DNA of 64,000 nt. Source: Pandoraea fibrosis (GTDB lineage Bacteria > Pseudomonadota > Gammaproteobacteria > Burkholderiales > Burkholderiaceae). Positions 36,805-47,172 of this stretch are shown here, in pieces. The first letter of the stretch is position 1. Each line of letters opens with the position of its first letter. Location of the stretch: assembly GCF_000807775.2 (NCBI RefSeq), contig NZ_CP047385.1:2728001-2792000 (forward strand), given 5' to 3'. The notes below the pieces were generated by a model, which was given only the letters and a program-made list of their open reading frames with translations, searched no databases and was not told the DNA's origin. The position numbers and the translations under genes were made by a program.

Positions 36805-37617
36805 ATGGGCACGGACATGTTCGAACCGTATCTGAAACGATGGCGCCTCACCCGCGACGGCGAGGCGTTTACCTCTCATGCCGGCCAATTGCTGCCTGTG
36901 CGTCAGGGGCACACGCCTGCCATTCTCAAGATCTCGCATGAACCCGAAGAAATCGCGGGGGCGAATCTTATGGTGTGGTGGGGCGGCGACGGTGCCGCGC
37001 CTGTGCTGGCGCACGACGGTGAGGCGCTGCTGATGGTGCGGGCACAGGGCTCGGCGTCGCTCGCGGAGATGTCCAGAACGGGCCATGACGACGATGCAAC
37101 CCGCATTCTTTGTGCGACCGTCGGACACTTGCATCGGCCGCGTGCCGGGCGCCGGCCGGCGCTCGCGACGTTGCATGACTGGTTCGGCGCGCTGCTGGCG
37201 TCGGCGCCGGGAGGGCCGTCCATCCTGCGTCATAGCGCGAATGCCGCGCTTGCGTTACTGAACGCGCCGCGTGACGAAGTCGTATTGCATGGGGATGTGC
37301 ATCATGCCAACGTGCTGGACTTCGGCGACAGAGGGTGGCTCGCCATTGATCCGAAAGGACTCTACGGCGAGCGCGGCTTCGACTATGCGAATCTCTTCTG
37401 CAATCCCGACGACGACACGGCACTGGCGCCCGGCGTCTTTGCGCGGCGCGTCGAGATCGTGACGCATGCTGCCGCCATCGAGCATCAACGGCTGTTGCAG
37501 TGGGTATTGGCGTGGGCAGGGCTGTCTGCCGTCTGGCACGCTGAGGATGGCGGCGATGCCCGGGGCACGTTGGCGGTAGCGCGGCTGGCCGCTGCCGCGC
37601 TGGGCATCGTCGAATAA
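36805..37617 (+). CDS. Aminoglycoside phosphotransferase-like kinase (APH(6)/StrB type)
   Basis: 270 residues. Protein-kinase-like small-molecule kinase of the streptomycin 6-kinase/hydroxyurea family: catalytic VLHGDVHHANVLDFG with the Brenner motif HGDxHxxN, and metal-binding AIDPKGLYGERGFDYAN. The N-terminal lobe has AILKIS with the likely ATP-contact Lys. Chromosomal members are common in Burkholderiales and need not confer resistance. ATG at 36805 lacks a clear ribosome site; ATG 36817 is an alternative. 78 nt after prpD but functionally unrelated. Confidence 0.85.
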   Translation: MGTDMFEPYLKRWRLTRDGEAFTSHAGQLLPVRQGHTPAILKISHEPEEIAGANLMVWWGGDGAAPVLAHDGEALLMVRAQGSASLAEMSRTGHDDDATRILCATVGHLHRPRAGRRPALATLHDWFGALLASAPGGPSILRHSANAALALLNAPRDEVVLHGDVHHANVLDFGDRGWLAIDPKGLYGERGFDYANLFCNPDDDTALAPGVFARRVEIVTHAAAIEHQRLLQWVLAWAGLSAVWHAEDGGDARGTLAVARLAAAALGIVE

Positions 37618-37649
37618 GGCAATCGCCGTGATGAGATGACGCGTGCGTC

Positions 37650-38801
37650 TCAGCCCTTGTGGGTATAGCGCAGGCGGGTCATCTGTTCCGCGCTGTCGGT
37701 GAGCAGGCCTGCGGCATCGGCAATCGCCTTTTCCAGCGTGGTCGGGCCGAACGTCAGCGAGAAACATCCCGAGAATACACGCGAGAGGCTATCGAGCGCG
37801 CTGCGATCGATGGCGCCCGAGAGCAGCGATGCGCTCGCACCTGCCTTGATGGCCACCTGCGCGGCAATCATCGGTGTCTTGCCGGAGAGCGTTTGCCCGT
37901 CGCTACGGCCTTCGCCGGTGATGAGCCAGTCGGCACCTTCCACCGCCTGCGGCAGGCCGACGCGCTCGGCGACCACCTCGGCGCCGGAGCGGAATTGCGC
38001 ACCGAGCAAATGCAACGCAAAGCCGAGACCGCCTGCGGCGCCGGCACCGGCACGGCTCGCCGCTTCGTTGGCGTTGAACGCGCGATGGGCATGGCCGGCG
38101 AAATGCGCGATGGCGCGATCAAGCGGTTCGACCTGGGCTTCACTCACACCCTTTTGTGGTCCGAAGATTGCCGTCGCGCCTTGCGTGCCGTTGAGCGGAT
38201 TGTTGACGTCGGACATGGCGATCAGCTCGCAGTCCTTCAGGCGGGCGTCGAGCCCGTTCAGATCGATCGATGCAACGCGATGAAGCGCCGCGGGCACCGG
38301 CGGCACGGCTTCGCCCGATTCGTCGAGCAGGCGCGCGCCGAGACCGACCAGCAGACCGGCGCCGCCGTCGTTCGTGCTGCTGCCGCCCAGACCGATGAGC
38401 ACACGGCGTGCGCCGGTATCGAGCAGTGCGCGCAGCAGTTCGCCGAGGCCCACCGTCGAGCGCTCGGCCACCGGCGTCTGCATGCCGACGGGGTCGGTAA
38501 TGCTCACCACATTGGCGCTCTCCAGCACCCCCGTGCCGTCGGGCATGATGCCGTACTCGGCCGTGACCGACGCCTGACCTGCGCCGCGCACGGACAGCGG
38601 CACCCGGCGCCCGCCGGCGGAGAGCAGGGCGTCGAGCGTGCCTTCGCCGCCGTCGGCCATCGGACGCAGCCGCAGATCGGCCTGCGGCAACACCCGGGCA
38701 ATGCCGGACGCGATGGCGCGCGCCACTTCCGGGGCACTCAACGAACCTTTGAACGAATCGGGGGCGATGACGATGATCGGGGCTTGCGCATTGCTGGACA
38801 T
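37650..38801 (-). CDS. Glycerate kinase
   Basis: 383 residues from the ATG at 38801. Class II glycerate kinase (GarK/GlxK): PDSFKGSLSA at the N-terminus, ADGGEGT, and GGSSTNDGGAGLL. Phosphorylates D-glycerate to 2- or 3-phosphoglycerate, the end of the glyoxylate/tartronate semialdehyde or serine routes. No gcl, hyi or glxR nearby. Convergent with the kinase at 36805. Confidence 0.94.
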   Translation of the reverse strand: MSSNAQAPIIVIAPDSFKGSLSAPEVARAIASGIARVLPQADLRLRPMADGGEGTLDALLSAGGRRVPLSVRGAGQASVTAEYGIMPDGTGVLESANVVSITDPVGMQTPVAERSTVGLGELLRALLDTGARRVLIGLGGSSTNDGGAGLLVGLGARLLDESGEAVPPVPAALHRVASIDLNGLDARLKDCELIAMSDVNNPLNGTQGATAIFGPQKGVSEAQVEPLDRAIAHFAGHAHRAFNANEAASRAGAGAAGGLGFALHLLGAQFRSGAEVVAERVGLPQAVEGADWLITGEGRSDGQTLSGKTPMIAAQVAIKAGASASLLSGAIDRSALDSLSRVFSGCFSLTFGPTTLEKAIADAAGLLTDSAEQMTRLRYTHKG

Positions 38802-39353
38802 GGAAATCGGGACAGTCGCAAAAAGTGGATACGGGTTGGCTGGATTCACGTGCGCCACGGGTGTCGATCAGCCCGCTTGTTGTTATCGCTTATGGCGTAC
38901 CGGCCGGATGGTCGATCCAGGGCCCGGTGGACGGGATGGCACGTCGGCTCGCAGCAGGGTCGTGCACGAGGCGGTGCGGCGCAGTGTGACAGAAACATGC
39001 AATATACGCGATTCGGGCCAGCGCGCATTGCGTGAATTGCCATGCTATGAATAACACGAGTAAGATGAGCGCCAACTGGCGGTGTGTCGCCCGATAGGCC
39101 GCATGGCCCGCAATGCAAGGCGCGGGGTGTGCGCGTGGGGCGTACCGGCATCACCAGAGCAGAACGAACAATACGGCGCGAGCTGTGGCCCGACCCGGAT
39201 GCAGAAAGACATCGCGTGGCCAGTAGCCGACCATCCCTCAGCGATTGGGCGCCGGAACCAGATACTAGGTTGTCGACACGACGATGCCCGGCTGGCGGCG
39301 GCGGCCGGAAGACATGGCGCGTGCGACAGTCATTTGCAAGCGTGGAGCGGGGC
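38802..39353. other. 552-nt gap without convincing gene
   Basis: Between glycerate kinase (minus) and a lipoprotein (plus). Short frames exist on both strands but have no family-like features. A TTG-started minus frame at 39075-38890 has a hydrophobic N-terminus yet no ribosome site. No strong repeat or hairpin seen. Confidence 0.5.
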
Positions 39354-39857
39354 ATGAACCGGGGCAAAGACAGGAATTCCGGCACGACGCGTGGGGCGCG
39401 GCGCAGTGCCACTGGGGCGGTTGCCGCAGCGAGCGTGGCGCTCGTTGTGTTGCTGGCCGCATGCGCGCAGACGGCGCCCGTCGCATCGCGCGACGATCCG
39501 CCGGTCGGTAGCGTTGCCGACGTTGCACCGGAAAATGTAAAAGTCGAGACGTTGCCCGCCTATCGCGACACGATAGACGACGCGCGCAGCAACGGCGCCG
39601 TCTGGCAGGGGGCCTCGAAAAAGGCATTTGCGAGCGTGAGTGCCTGCACGGCGCGTCTCTGGAAGAAGCAACTGCCTTACGCCCGTCTGCAACGGCAAAA
39701 GGCCGGCACGGGCCAAACGCTCCAACTCTCCTCGCAGGACGACGGCATTCTCGCCGTTCTCGATCTCGCACCGCACAAGCCGGGCAGCCAGGGTTCGCTC
39801 TATCTCGGGTCGACCGGCCCGCAGTCGCTCGCCGACGCCGTGCGTCAGTGCCTCTGA
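39354..39857 (+). CDS. Hypothetical lipoprotein
   Basis: 167 residues from the ATG at 39354 (GGAGCGGGG upstream). Arg-rich N-terminus, hydrophobic helix and lipobox LLAA-C37, so a lipoprotein. The mature domain (about 80-167) is small, with ASVSACTARLWKKQLPYARLQ and a LDLAPHKPGSQGSLYLG strand region. No family recognised. The open frame starts at 39084 but only this part looks like a protein. Confidence 0.75.
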   Translation: MNRGKDRNSGTTRGARRSATGAVAAASVALVVLLAACAQTAPVASRDDPPVGSVADVAPENVKVETLPAYRDTIDDARSNGAVWQGASKKAFASVSACTARLWKKQLPYARLQRQKAGTGQTLQLSSQDDGILAVLDLAPHKPGSQGSLYLGSTGPQSLADAVRQCL

Positions 39858-39940
39858 TCGCCACGGCCCGGCGGTAGTCGCCGGGCGTCATGCGGTTGTC
39901 ACGGCGGCGTCATACAACGACGGGGTATCATGACGACGAA

Positions 39941-39963
39941 CATGCCGCCGGCCGGGCGGCATG
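39941..39963. other. GC-rich hairpin before glpR
   Basis: 9-bp stem CATGCCGCC/GGCGGCATG. It covers the ATG at 39961 and could hide it, which is one reason for placing the regulator start at 39988. Confidence 0.4.
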
Positions 39964-39987
39964 AGGGTTTTGACTGCGTGCGTACCG

Positions 39988-40851
39988 ATGTCCCATACCG
40001 AATCCTCTGAATCCGTCGATGCTTCATCCGTCGATGTCACCTCCGTCGATACCTCAGGGGCGCCCACCGCGACAGGAGATGCGGCGCAGGCCTCGCTGAA
40101 CCCGCGTCAGCAGGCGCTGTTCGACGCGGTGCGCCGCGACGGCTTCCTCACGGTCGACGAACTGGCCGCACGCTTCGACGTGACGCCGCAGACGATCCGG
40201 CGCGACATCAACTCTCTGGCCGAACGCAAGTGGGTGCGCCGCTACCATGGCGGCGTTGGCCTGCCGGGTGGGGCGGAAAACGACGCGTACGATGCCCGGC
40301 AGACACATCTGGCCGACGAGAAACGCCGCATCGCGGTACGTCTGGCGGAGCAAATCCCCGATCACGCCTCGATCTTCATCAATCTGGGCACCACGACGGA
40401 AGCCGTGGCCCGGGCGTTGTCACGCCACCGCGGTTTGCGCGTCATCACCAACAATCTGCACGTCGCCGCCATGATGAGCAGTTACGCCGATGCCGAGGTG
40501 ATCATCACCGGCGGCGTAGTGCGCGCCCGCGATCAGGGCGTGACCGGCGAGGCTACGCTCGACTTCATTCGCCAGTTCAAAGTCGATTTCGGCATCGTGG
40601 GGATCTCTGCCATCGACGCCGACGGCACGCTGCGAGACTTCGATTATCGCGAAGTGCGTGTTGCCGAGGCGATCATCGCGCAGTCGCGCACCGTATTTCT
40701 GGCCGCTGACCACAGCAAGTTCGGTCGCCCCGCGCTTGTCCGGCTCGGACACCTGTCTCAGGTCGACGCGCTGTTCACCGATCGTCCGGTGCCTGAAGGC
40801 ATGGCGCAGGTGATCGCCGAGGCGGGCACGGTGGTACACGTCGCGGACTGA
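39988..40851 (+). CDS. glpR: DeoR-family regulator, glycerol-3-phosphate repressor GlpR
   Basis: 287 residues from the ATG at 39988 (39961 possible). After a Ser/Val/Asp-rich stretch comes a DeoR HTH (RQQALFDAVRRDGFLTVDELAARFDVT, PQTIRRDINSL), then a phosphosugar-sensing domain (NLGTTTEAVARAL, ITGGVVRARDQGVTGEATLDFI, ADHSKFGR). Located directly before glpD-glpK with a GlpR-type operator in between, so it should repress them until glycerol-3-phosphate is present. Confidence 0.92.
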   Translation: MSHTESSESVDASSVDVTSVDTSGAPTATGDAAQASLNPRQQALFDAVRRDGFLTVDELAARFDVTPQTIRRDINSLAERKWVRRYHGGVGLPGGAENDAYDARQTHLADEKRRIAVRLAEQIPDHASIFINLGTTTEAVARALSRHRGLRVITNNLHVAAMMSSYADAEVIITGGVVRARDQGVTGEATLDFIRQFKVDFGIVGISAIDADGTLRDFDYREVRVAEAIIAQSRTVFLAADHSKFGRPALVRLGHLSQVDALFTDRPVPEGMAQVIAEAGTVVHVAD

Positions 40852-40947
40852 CGCGGCTCGCGGAACAAGATTGGCGCGAATTCGCACATCGAGGCAAGGA
40901 AATGCGCGAATTCGAAACTCAATTGACGTGATCTGTTAAAATTCGAA

Positions 40948-40975
40948 TATCGATGTTCGAAAACGAACATCGATA
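40948..40975. promoter_or_regulatory. GlpR operator of glpD
   Basis: Perfect 12-bp inverted repeat TATCGATGTTCG/CGAACATCGATA around AAAA. The core ATGTTCG...CGAACAT matches the known GlpR consensus (WATGTTCGWT-AWCGAACATW). Lies 55 nt before the glpD start; a further CGAAC half-site follows at 40977. Confidence 0.88.
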
Positions 40976-41030
40976 ACGAACAGTTTCGACCTTTCTCTGA
41001 TTTGACGCCCATCACCCCGGGAGTGACGAC

Positions 41031-42569
41031 GTGCAGACATCCGCCCATTCACCATCGGACAATCTCCTTGCACCCTACGACTTGCTGGTCGTCGGCGGCG
41101 GGATCAATGGAACGGGCATTGCGCGCGATGCCGCGGGGCGCGGTCTGCGGGTATTGCTCGTCGAGCAGGATGATCTGGCATCGCATACCTCGTCGGCGAG
41201 CACCAAGCTGATTCACGGCGGGTTGCGCTATCTCGAGTATTACGAGTTCGGTCTGGTCCGCAAGGCGTTGCAGGAGCGTGAAGTGCTGTTGCGCGCCGCG
41301 CCGCACATCATGTGGCCGCTTCGCTTCGTGATGCCGCATATGCCGAACCTGCGTCCGGCGTGGCTGATTCGTGCCGGGCTGTTCCTCTACGATCATCTGG
41401 CACGGCGAGAAATACTGCCGGGCTCGCGCGGCATCGATCTGCGCCAGCATCCGGCCGGTGCGCCGTTGCGCCGCGATCTCACGCGCGGTTTCGTCTACTC
41501 GGACGGCTGGGTGCAAGATGCGCGTCTGGTCGTGCTCAACGCGCAGGATGCCGCCGAGCGCGGCGCCACGGTTCTCACGCGCACGCGCCTCATCGGCGCG
41601 GATCGCGGCGAGCACATGTGGACGGCACAGATCGAGACGCCCGACGGCTCCCACCAGACCGTGCGCGCGCGGGCCATGGTGAATGCGGCCGGGCCCTGGG
41701 TCGGTCATCTGCTGGGTGAGGTGCTGCGCCAGAGTGCAACGCACCGCGTGCGCATGGTCAAGGGCAGCCATATCGTGACGCGCAAGCTGTTCGATCACGA
41801 TCACGCCTACATCTTCCAGAATCCGGACAAGCGCATCATCTTCGCGATTCCGTATGAGCGCGACTTCACGCTGATTGGCACAACCGATATCGAGTATCAC
41901 GGCGACCCGGCGCACGTTGCGATCAACGATGACGAGATCGCTTATCTCTGCAAATCGGCCAGCGAGTATTTCACCCGGCCGATCGTGCCGGGCGATGTCG
42001 TCTGGACTTATGCGGGCGTGCGGCCGTTGATGGAAGAAGAGGTCTCGAACCCGTCGGCCGTCACGCGCGATTACAAGCTCGAGCTGGATGCCTCCGCCAA
42101 GCGTGCGCCGCTGCTGTCGGTATTCGGCGGCAAGATCACGACGTACCGTCGTCTCGCGGAAGAGGCCATGTCGCACCTGCACGGCCCGCTGGGCTTCACG
42201 CATGGCGACTGGACGGCGGGCGCGCCGCTGCCGGGGGGCGACATGGCCGAGCCGGATGCCGGCGCCTTCGAAACATCGCTGCGTGCGCAGTTTCCGTGGC
42301 TACCGCAGGCGCTGGCGCATCGCTACGCGCGCACCTACGGTACGCGCACGCATGTGCTGGTGGGCGATGCGACCTCGCTCGACGGGCTGGGGCAACACCT
42401 CTGCGGCGATCTGTATGAAGCCGAACTGCGCTATCTTGTGCAATACGAATGGGCGCGCACTGCACAAGACGTGTTGTGGCGCCGGACCAAACTTGGTCTG
42501 CACGTCGGAAAGGACGGCGAAGCCAGCGTGCAACAGTGGTTCGCGCAGCACATGGAAATGGCTGCCTGA
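41031..42569 (+). CDS. glpD: Aerobic glycerol-3-phosphate dehydrogenase GlpD
   Basis: 512-residue FAD enzyme, membrane-associated, that oxidises glycerol-3-phosphate to dihydroxyacetone phosphate and passes electrons to quinone. N-terminal dinucleotide fold [21 protein letters not shown], then [13 protein letters not shown] and [15 protein letters not shown] near 370. Starts at a GTG (41031) with GGGAG upstream; no earlier ATG fits. 29 nt before glpK. Controlled by the GlpR operator at 40948. Confidence 0.95.
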   Translation: MQTSAHSPSDNLLAPYDLLVVGGGINGTGIARDAAGRGLRVLLVEQDDLASHTSSASTKLIHGGLRYLEYYEFGLVRKALQEREVLLRAAPHIMWPLRFVMPHMPNLRPAWLIRAGLFLYDHLARREILPGSRGIDLRQHPAGAPLRRDLTRGFVYSDGWVQDARLVVLNAQDAAERGATVLTRTRLIGADRGEHMWTAQIETPDGSHQTVRARAMVNAAGPWVGHLLGEVLRQSATHRVRMVKGSHIVTRKLFDHDHAYIFQNPDKRIIFAIPYERDFTLIGTTDIEYHGDPAHVAINDDEIAYLCKSASEYFTRPIVPGDVVWTYAGVRPLMEEEVSNPSAVTRDYKLELDASAKRAPLLSVFGGKITTYRRLAEEAMSHLHGPLGFTHGDWTAGAPLPGGDMAEPDAGAFETSLRAQFPWLPQALAHRYARTYGTRTHVLVGDATSLDGLGQHLCGDLYEAELRYLVQYEWARTAQDVLWRRTKLGLHVGKDGEASVQQWFAQHMEMAA

Positions 42570-42598
42570 CGTTCACACAAAAACAGGAGACAAGCGCA

Positions 42599-44101
42599 AT
42601 GGCAGGAGGCGGCTACATCCTCGCGTTCGATCAGGGTACGACCAGTTCGCGAGCATTGCTGTTCGACCGCGATGGCCATGTCGTGGCAACCGCACAGAAA
42701 GAATTCCGTCAGATTTATCCGCACCCCGGATGGGTCGAGCACGATCCGCGCGAGATCTGGTCGACGCAGGCCGGCGTGGCTGCCGAAGCATTGACGCATG
42801 CCGGTGTGGGTGGCAGCGACATCTCGGCCATCGGCATCACAAATCAGCGCGAGACGACCGTTGTCTGGGACCGCCGCACGGGCGAGCCGGTATATAACGC
42901 CATTGTCTGGCAGGACCGCCGCACGGCCGATTTCTGCGATGCGTTGCGTGCGCAGGGCAAGGAAGCGCTGGTATCGAGCCGCACCGGGCTGCGCATCGAC
43001 TCCTATTTTTCCGGCACCAAGATTCGCTGGATTCTCGATAACGTCGAGGGGGCGCGCGAGGCCGCCGACGCCGGGCATCTCGCGTTCGGCACGGTCGATA
43101 GCTGGCTCGTCTGGCATTTGACGGGGGGCAAGCTGCACGTCACGGACGTGTCGAATGCGTCGCGCACCATGCTCCTCAACATCCATACGCTCGCGTGGGA
43201 CGACGAGCTCCTCGCATTGCTCGGGGTGCCGCGCAGCATGTTGCCCGAGGTGCGCTCGTCGAGCGAAGTGTTCGGCCACACGGCCACGCCATTGTTCTCG
43301 GTGCCGGTGCCGATTGCGGGTATCGCGGGCGACCAGCAGGCGGCGCTCTTCGGCCAGATGTGTCTTTCACCGGGCATGGTGAAGAACACCTACGGCACGG
43401 GTTGCTTCATGGTGATGAACACCGGCAGTCAACCGCAGGCATCGCGTCACAACCTGCTCACGACCGTGGCGTGGAAGATCGGCGAACGGGTGGACTATGC
43501 GCTCGAGGGCAGCATCTTCATCGGCGGTGCGGTCGTGCAGTGGTTGCGTGACGGACTCGGCATCATTCGCCACTCGCGCGATGTGGAAGCACTCGCGACC
43601 AGCGTGCCCGATGCCGATGGCGTTGTGCTCGTGCCGGCGTTCGCCGGACTCGGCGCGCCACATTGGCAACCCCATGCACGCGGCACGCTGTTCGGCGCCA
43701 CGCGTGGCACCACCGCCGCACATGTGGCGCGGGCCGCACTCGACAGCATCGCCTTCCAGACGCTCGACGTCTTGCGCGCCATGGAGGCCGACGCCGGTCT
43801 GCATGTGTCGGAGTTGCGTGTCGATGGCGGCGCGGCGGCCAACGATCTCCTGATGCAGTGGCAGGCAGATTTGCTGGGGGCCGATGTAGTTCGCCCGAAG
43901 GTGATCGAGACGACAGCGGCGGGTGCCGCCTATCTCGCCGGACTGGCCGTCGGATTTTGGCCGGACATCGACACGCTGCAACGTCAGTGGCAGCTACAGC
44001 GACGGTTTTCCCGCAAGCTCTCCGAGAGCGACGTGACCCGTGCCGTGAGCGGCTGGCAGCGCGCGGTGCGTGCGGCCAAGGTCTGGGCGGAAGAGGGCTG
44101 A
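42599..44101 (+). CDS. glpK: Glycerol kinase GlpK
   Basis: 500 residues, the usual length. FGGY kinase: [15 protein letters not shown] phosphate loop, [24 protein letters not shown] and C-terminal [16 protein letters not shown]-dependent phosphorylation of glycerol. GGAG about 9 nt before the ATG. No glpF glycerol facilitator adjoins. Confidence 0.96.
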   Translation: MAGGGYILAFDQGTTSSRALLFDRDGHVVATAQKEFRQIYPHPGWVEHDPREIWSTQAGVAAEALTHAGVGGSDISAIGITNQRETTVVWDRRTGEPVYNAIVWQDRRTADFCDALRAQGKEALVSSRTGLRIDSYFSGTKIRWILDNVEGAREAADAGHLAFGTVDSWLVWHLTGGKLHVTDVSNASRTMLLNIHTLAWDDELLALLGVPRSMLPEVRSSSEVFGHTATPLFSVPVPIAGIAGDQQAALFGQMCLSPGMVKNTYGTGCFMVMNTGSQPQASRHNLLTTVAWKIGERVDYALEGSIFIGGAVVQWLRDGLGIIRHSRDVEALATSVPDADGVVLVPAFAGLGAPHWQPHARGTLFGATRGTTAAHVARAALDSIAFQTLDVLRAMEADAGLHVSELRVDGGAAANDLLMQWQADLLGADVVRPKVIETTAAGAAYLAGLAVGFWPDIDTLQRQWQLQRRFSRKLSESDVTRAVSGWQRAVRAAKVWAEEG

Positions 44102-44846
44102 AGCCACCTGACGAGGGTTGGCTTCAGCGCAAGGCTCTCCCGGGCGCCACATGGCGGCGATCGCCAGCGGCATCGTGCCGCCGGTGCCGCCAACTCGCAC
44201 ACCGCTCACGCGGATGACGGCGGGCCGACTTGGCCGGGCTCGCAGGCGCGAGCGACCGGACGCAGGGACTTAGGGCGCAAGGCCCGGTTCGGCGCATTTG
44301 CATGATCCCCTCCCTGAAGATTTCCCATCGTCCGACATGAATCGGTCACCGGTGCAATCCGTCCGCGTCCGGGGCGCTCCCGGCGAGGGATAGGCATCGG
44401 GCGTGCCGGGGCCATGTGGCGTTCATGGCTTGATTCCCGAGGCGGTCGACCCGGGCGAGGAGACTTCCCCGGAAGCGGACGGCTTGCCCCCTCATCAATG
44501 CGAGAAGCATGCCAATCGATGCAACTCATTGAATCGACAGGAAAGTTCGTTGGTTGAAACAGCGTGTTCGCTGTCCTTCGAACGAAAACGTTTCAGGAAT
44601 GAAAGGCTGGGTGGGGGAGAAACACGGGAAGTGACAGCGTGTTGCAAAGCGCCTGCCGGGGCGCGTGAGTGCCGCACCGGTGACGGCAAATTAGGCAATG
44701 CACTTGACACTCAATGCCGGCGGGCGTTTGCGCCGCCGGCCGAGGACTTATGCAAAGGGTTATCAACAGTTGCTGTGGATATCCTTGCCGACCGGTGCAG
44801 GGGCCGTAAGATCGTCGCCACGATGATCGGACGACGAATCAAATCG
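44102..44846. other. 745-nt gap without convincing gene
   Basis: Largest empty stretch of the window, between glpK (plus) and a FAH-family gene (minus). No frame on either strand looks like a protein. It holds a GC-rich hairpin near 44716-44741 and, just after, two inverted DnaA-box-like 9-mers. Confidence 0.55.
44760..44782. other. Pair of inverted DnaA-box-like sequences
   Basis: TTATCAACA (44760-44768) and the complement of ATATCCACA (44774-44782), each 8 of 9 to TTATCCACA, facing each other over 5 nt. No replication gene adjoins, so an origin is unlikely; might titrate DnaA or be chance. Confidence 0.3.
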
Positions 44847-45551
44847 TCAGGCCGCGGGCTTCTTGCCGACGGTGAAGGCAATCTCTCCCACACCGGCTAC
44901 GCCGGCGCTGACCTTGTCGCCCGGTTCGAGCGGCCCGACGCCAGCCGGCGTGCCGGTGAAGATCAGGTCGCCTGCGGCGAGCTTCACGCTGCGCGAGATC
45001 TCGGCGATCAGATCGGGCACCGACCAGATCAGTTCGTTGAGATCGCCGGTCTGACGGGTTTCGCCGTTCACGTCGAGCCAGACGCGGCCTTCCTTCGGAT
45101 GCCCCACTTCCGCCACAGCGTGCAGCGGGCCGCAGGGTGCCGAGGCGTCGAACGCCTTGCCCCAGTCCCACGGACGACGCGTGTCTTTGGCCTGCTGCTG
45201 CAGGTCGCGACGCGTGAGGTCGACACCCACTCCGTAGCCCCACACGAGCGACAGTGCCTGGCGGGCATCGACGTTCTCGCCGTCGGCACCAATGGCCACG
45301 ACCAGTTCGATCTCGTGATGCAACTCGCTCGTGAGCGGCGGGTAGGGCAGCGTGCCTTCGGCCGCGACCACGGCGTCAGCCGGCTTCATGAAGAAGAACG
45401 GCGGCTCGCGATCCGGATTGCTACCCATCTCGCGCGCATGCGCAGCGTAGTTGCGGCCGACGCAGAACACGCGGCGCACGGGGAAACGGGCGTCGCTGCC
45501 TGCGACGGCGACCGACGCCTGAGGCGGCGCCGAAATAACGAATTGGCTCAT
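44847..45551 (-). CDS. Fumarylacetoacetate hydrolase family protein
   Basis: 234 residues from the ATG at 45551. FAH superfamily, resembling fumarylpyruvate hydrolases (NagK-like): FCVGRNYAAHAREMG, FFFMKPADAV, metal-binding HHEIELV and GYGVGVDLTRRDLQ, TGTPAGVGPL. Probably cleaves an acylpyruvate from ring fission. 76 nt after the VOC gene on the same strand; both face away from the LysR gene at 46237. Confidence 0.92.
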   Translation of the reverse strand: MSQFVISAPPQASVAVAGSDARFPVRRVFCVGRNYAAHAREMGSNPDREPPFFFMKPADAVVAAEGTLPYPPLTSELHHEIELVVAIGADGENVDARQALSLVWGYGVGVDLTRRDLQQQAKDTRRPWDWGKAFDASAPCGPLHAVAEVGHPKEGRVWLDVNGETRQTGDLNELIWSVPDLIAEISRSVKLAAGDLIFTGTPAGVGPLEPGDKVSAGVAGVGEIAFTVGKKPAA

Positions 45552-45627
45552 GAGAAGACTCTCGGCTGAAACGAAACAATAACTAACGATAGACAAGCGC
45601 CGACACACGACGGCGCCTTGAACCGCA

Positions 45628-46047
45628 TTACTTGGCGAAGACCTGCGACAAGTCGGCGAACGCCTTGAACTCCAGTGCGTTGCCGGCCGGGTCGTAGAAG
45701 AACAGCGTTGCCTGCTCGCCCACCTGTCCGGCGAAGCGAATATGCGGTTCGATCACGAAACGGGTGCCGGCGGCGCGCAGGCGGTCGGCCAGTGCGTGCC
45801 AGGCGGCCATGTCAAGGATAACGCCGAAATGCGGGACAGGAACCTCGTCGCCGTCGACCGGATTCGTGATGCGCTTGCCGGCCTCGTCCGGCGAGAGATG
45901 CGCGACCAGTTGATGGCCGAAGAAATCGAAGTCGATCCAGTGATCGGAACTGCGGCCTTCGGGGCAGCCCATCACGCCGCCGTAGAAGCGGCGGGCCGCT
46001 TCGAGGTCGTCGACGGGAAACGCGAGGTGAAAGAGCGGTGTTGCCAT
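45628..46047 (-). CDS. VOC-family (glyoxalase/dioxygenase-like) protein
   Basis: 139 residues, one vicinal-oxygen-chelate module: [26 protein letters not shown] at the N-terminus, HFGVILDM, and [18 protein letters not shown] with the metal-ligand Glu. Could be an isomerase, dioxygenase or glyoxalase-like enzyme; pairing with a FAH hydrolase suggests aromatic or keto-acid metabolism. Confidence 0.88.
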   Translation of the reverse strand: MATPLFHLAFPVDDLEAARRFYGGVMGCPEGRSSDHWIDFDFFGHQLVAHLSPDEAGKRITNPVDGDEVPVPHFGVILDMAAWHALADRLRAAGTRFVIEPHIRFAGQVGEQATLFFYDPAGNALEFKAFADLSQVFAK

Positions 46048-46236
46048 GTGGACTCCGGTGCAATGTGGGGTTGAGCGAGGTGCGAATGTCGCGACGTCTC
46101 GCAGACGTCCTTTTTTCCTTGGCTATCGGCGCGTGAACACTGACAACGGCCGCACCGATTTGCTGTAAATTCTATCCATCGATAAAAATAATCAAAAACG
46201 AATAATTCGACCGCTCAGTCACAAAATTTTCGATCA

Positions 46237-47172
46237 ATGATCCGTTACCTGAAAACCTTCGTCACGGCAGCCGAAACCGCGTCGTTCTCGGCGGCGGGGG
46301 CGCGTCTCGGACTGACACAGTCGGCTGTGAGTGCCCAGATTCAGCGGCTCGAGGACGATCTCGGCGTGCAACTCTTCGAGCGGACCGGCCGCGCCGTGTC
46401 GCTATCGGACGATGGTCGCCGTTTGCTTGCACAGGCGCAGGGCGTGATTTCGGGGTATCAGGCCATGCGCGGCGAGGCCGGGGCGCATGACGGTCAGGCG
46501 GCGCTCGCACCGATTCATGTCGGCGCCATCCTCACCGTGCAGCTTGGTTTGCTGCCGGGAGCGGTGCAACGCTGGACGGCGCTCGGTGCCATGCCGCATC
46601 TGAACATCGTGCCGGGCATGTCCGTGCAATTGCTGGGGCAGCTCGACGCAAAAGAGCTTGATCTGGCCGTGATGATCCGACCGCGCATCGGCGTGCCGGC
46701 CGATATGAAATGGCTCACGCTGATGCAGGAGCCCTATGTCGCCATCGCACCAAAGGGCACGTGTGGCACGGTGGCCGATTGGGCGATGGCAATGCCCTTC
46801 GTGCGCTACAACCGACGCTCCTACGGCGGCGATCTGGTGGATCGATACCTGCGGCGGCATCGGCTGTGGGTGCGAGAAGGCGTGGAGCTGGACGAGCCCG
46901 AGGTCATTGTTCGGCTGGTGCGTGCACGATTGGGATGGTCGATCGTGCCCGCGACGCTCATCGGCCTGCCGGTCGATGCCCATGCCGCAGCGAAAACGGC
47001 AAAGGCCGGCAAAGGCGGCGGCATGCTCGCGCAGGGCGTTCAGGTGCTGTCGTTGTCCGGTGCACCGCTCACCCGCGAGCTTGGGGTGCTCGTGCGTCAA
47101 TCGGCGCTCAAGCGTGCGCCGGTCGCCACGCTGATGAAGTGTCTCGCCGACGAGGCTCAGTCGCTGGGGTAG
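46237..47172 (+). CDS. LysR-family transcriptional regulator
   Basis: 311 residues. HTH MIRYLKTFVTAAETASFSAA ... TQSAVSAQIQRLEDDLGVQLFERTGR, then a LysR substrate domain. Divergent from the VOC-FAH pair, so likely its regulator; the 190-nt shared promoter is AT-rich near 46170-46235. Its last 16 nt overlap the end of the outer-membrane factor gene on the opposite strand. Confidence 0.92.
   Translation: MIRYLKTFVTAAETASFSAAGARLGLTQSAVSAQIQRLEDDLGVQLFERTGRAVSLSDDGRRLLAQAQGVISGYQAMRGEAGAHDGQAALAPIHVGAILTVQLGLLPGAVQRWTALGAMPHLNIVPGMSVQLLGQLDAKELDLAVMIRPRIGVPADMKWLTLMQEPYVAIAPKGTCGTVADWAMAMPFVRYNRRSYGGDLVDRYLRRHRLWVREGVELDEPEVIVRLVRARLGWSIVPATLIGLPVDAHAAAKTAKAGKGGGMLAQGVQVLSLSGAPLTRELGVLVRQSALKRAPVATLMKCLADEAQSLG

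Noticed and set aside
38890..39075. 61-codon minus frame with hydrophobic N-terminus
   Set aside because: Starts with TTG, no ribosome site, tail is low complexity.
44206..44529. 107-codon minus-strand frame in the gap after glpK
   Set aside because: Arg/Pro-rich, no ribosome site, no hydrophobic or domain pattern.
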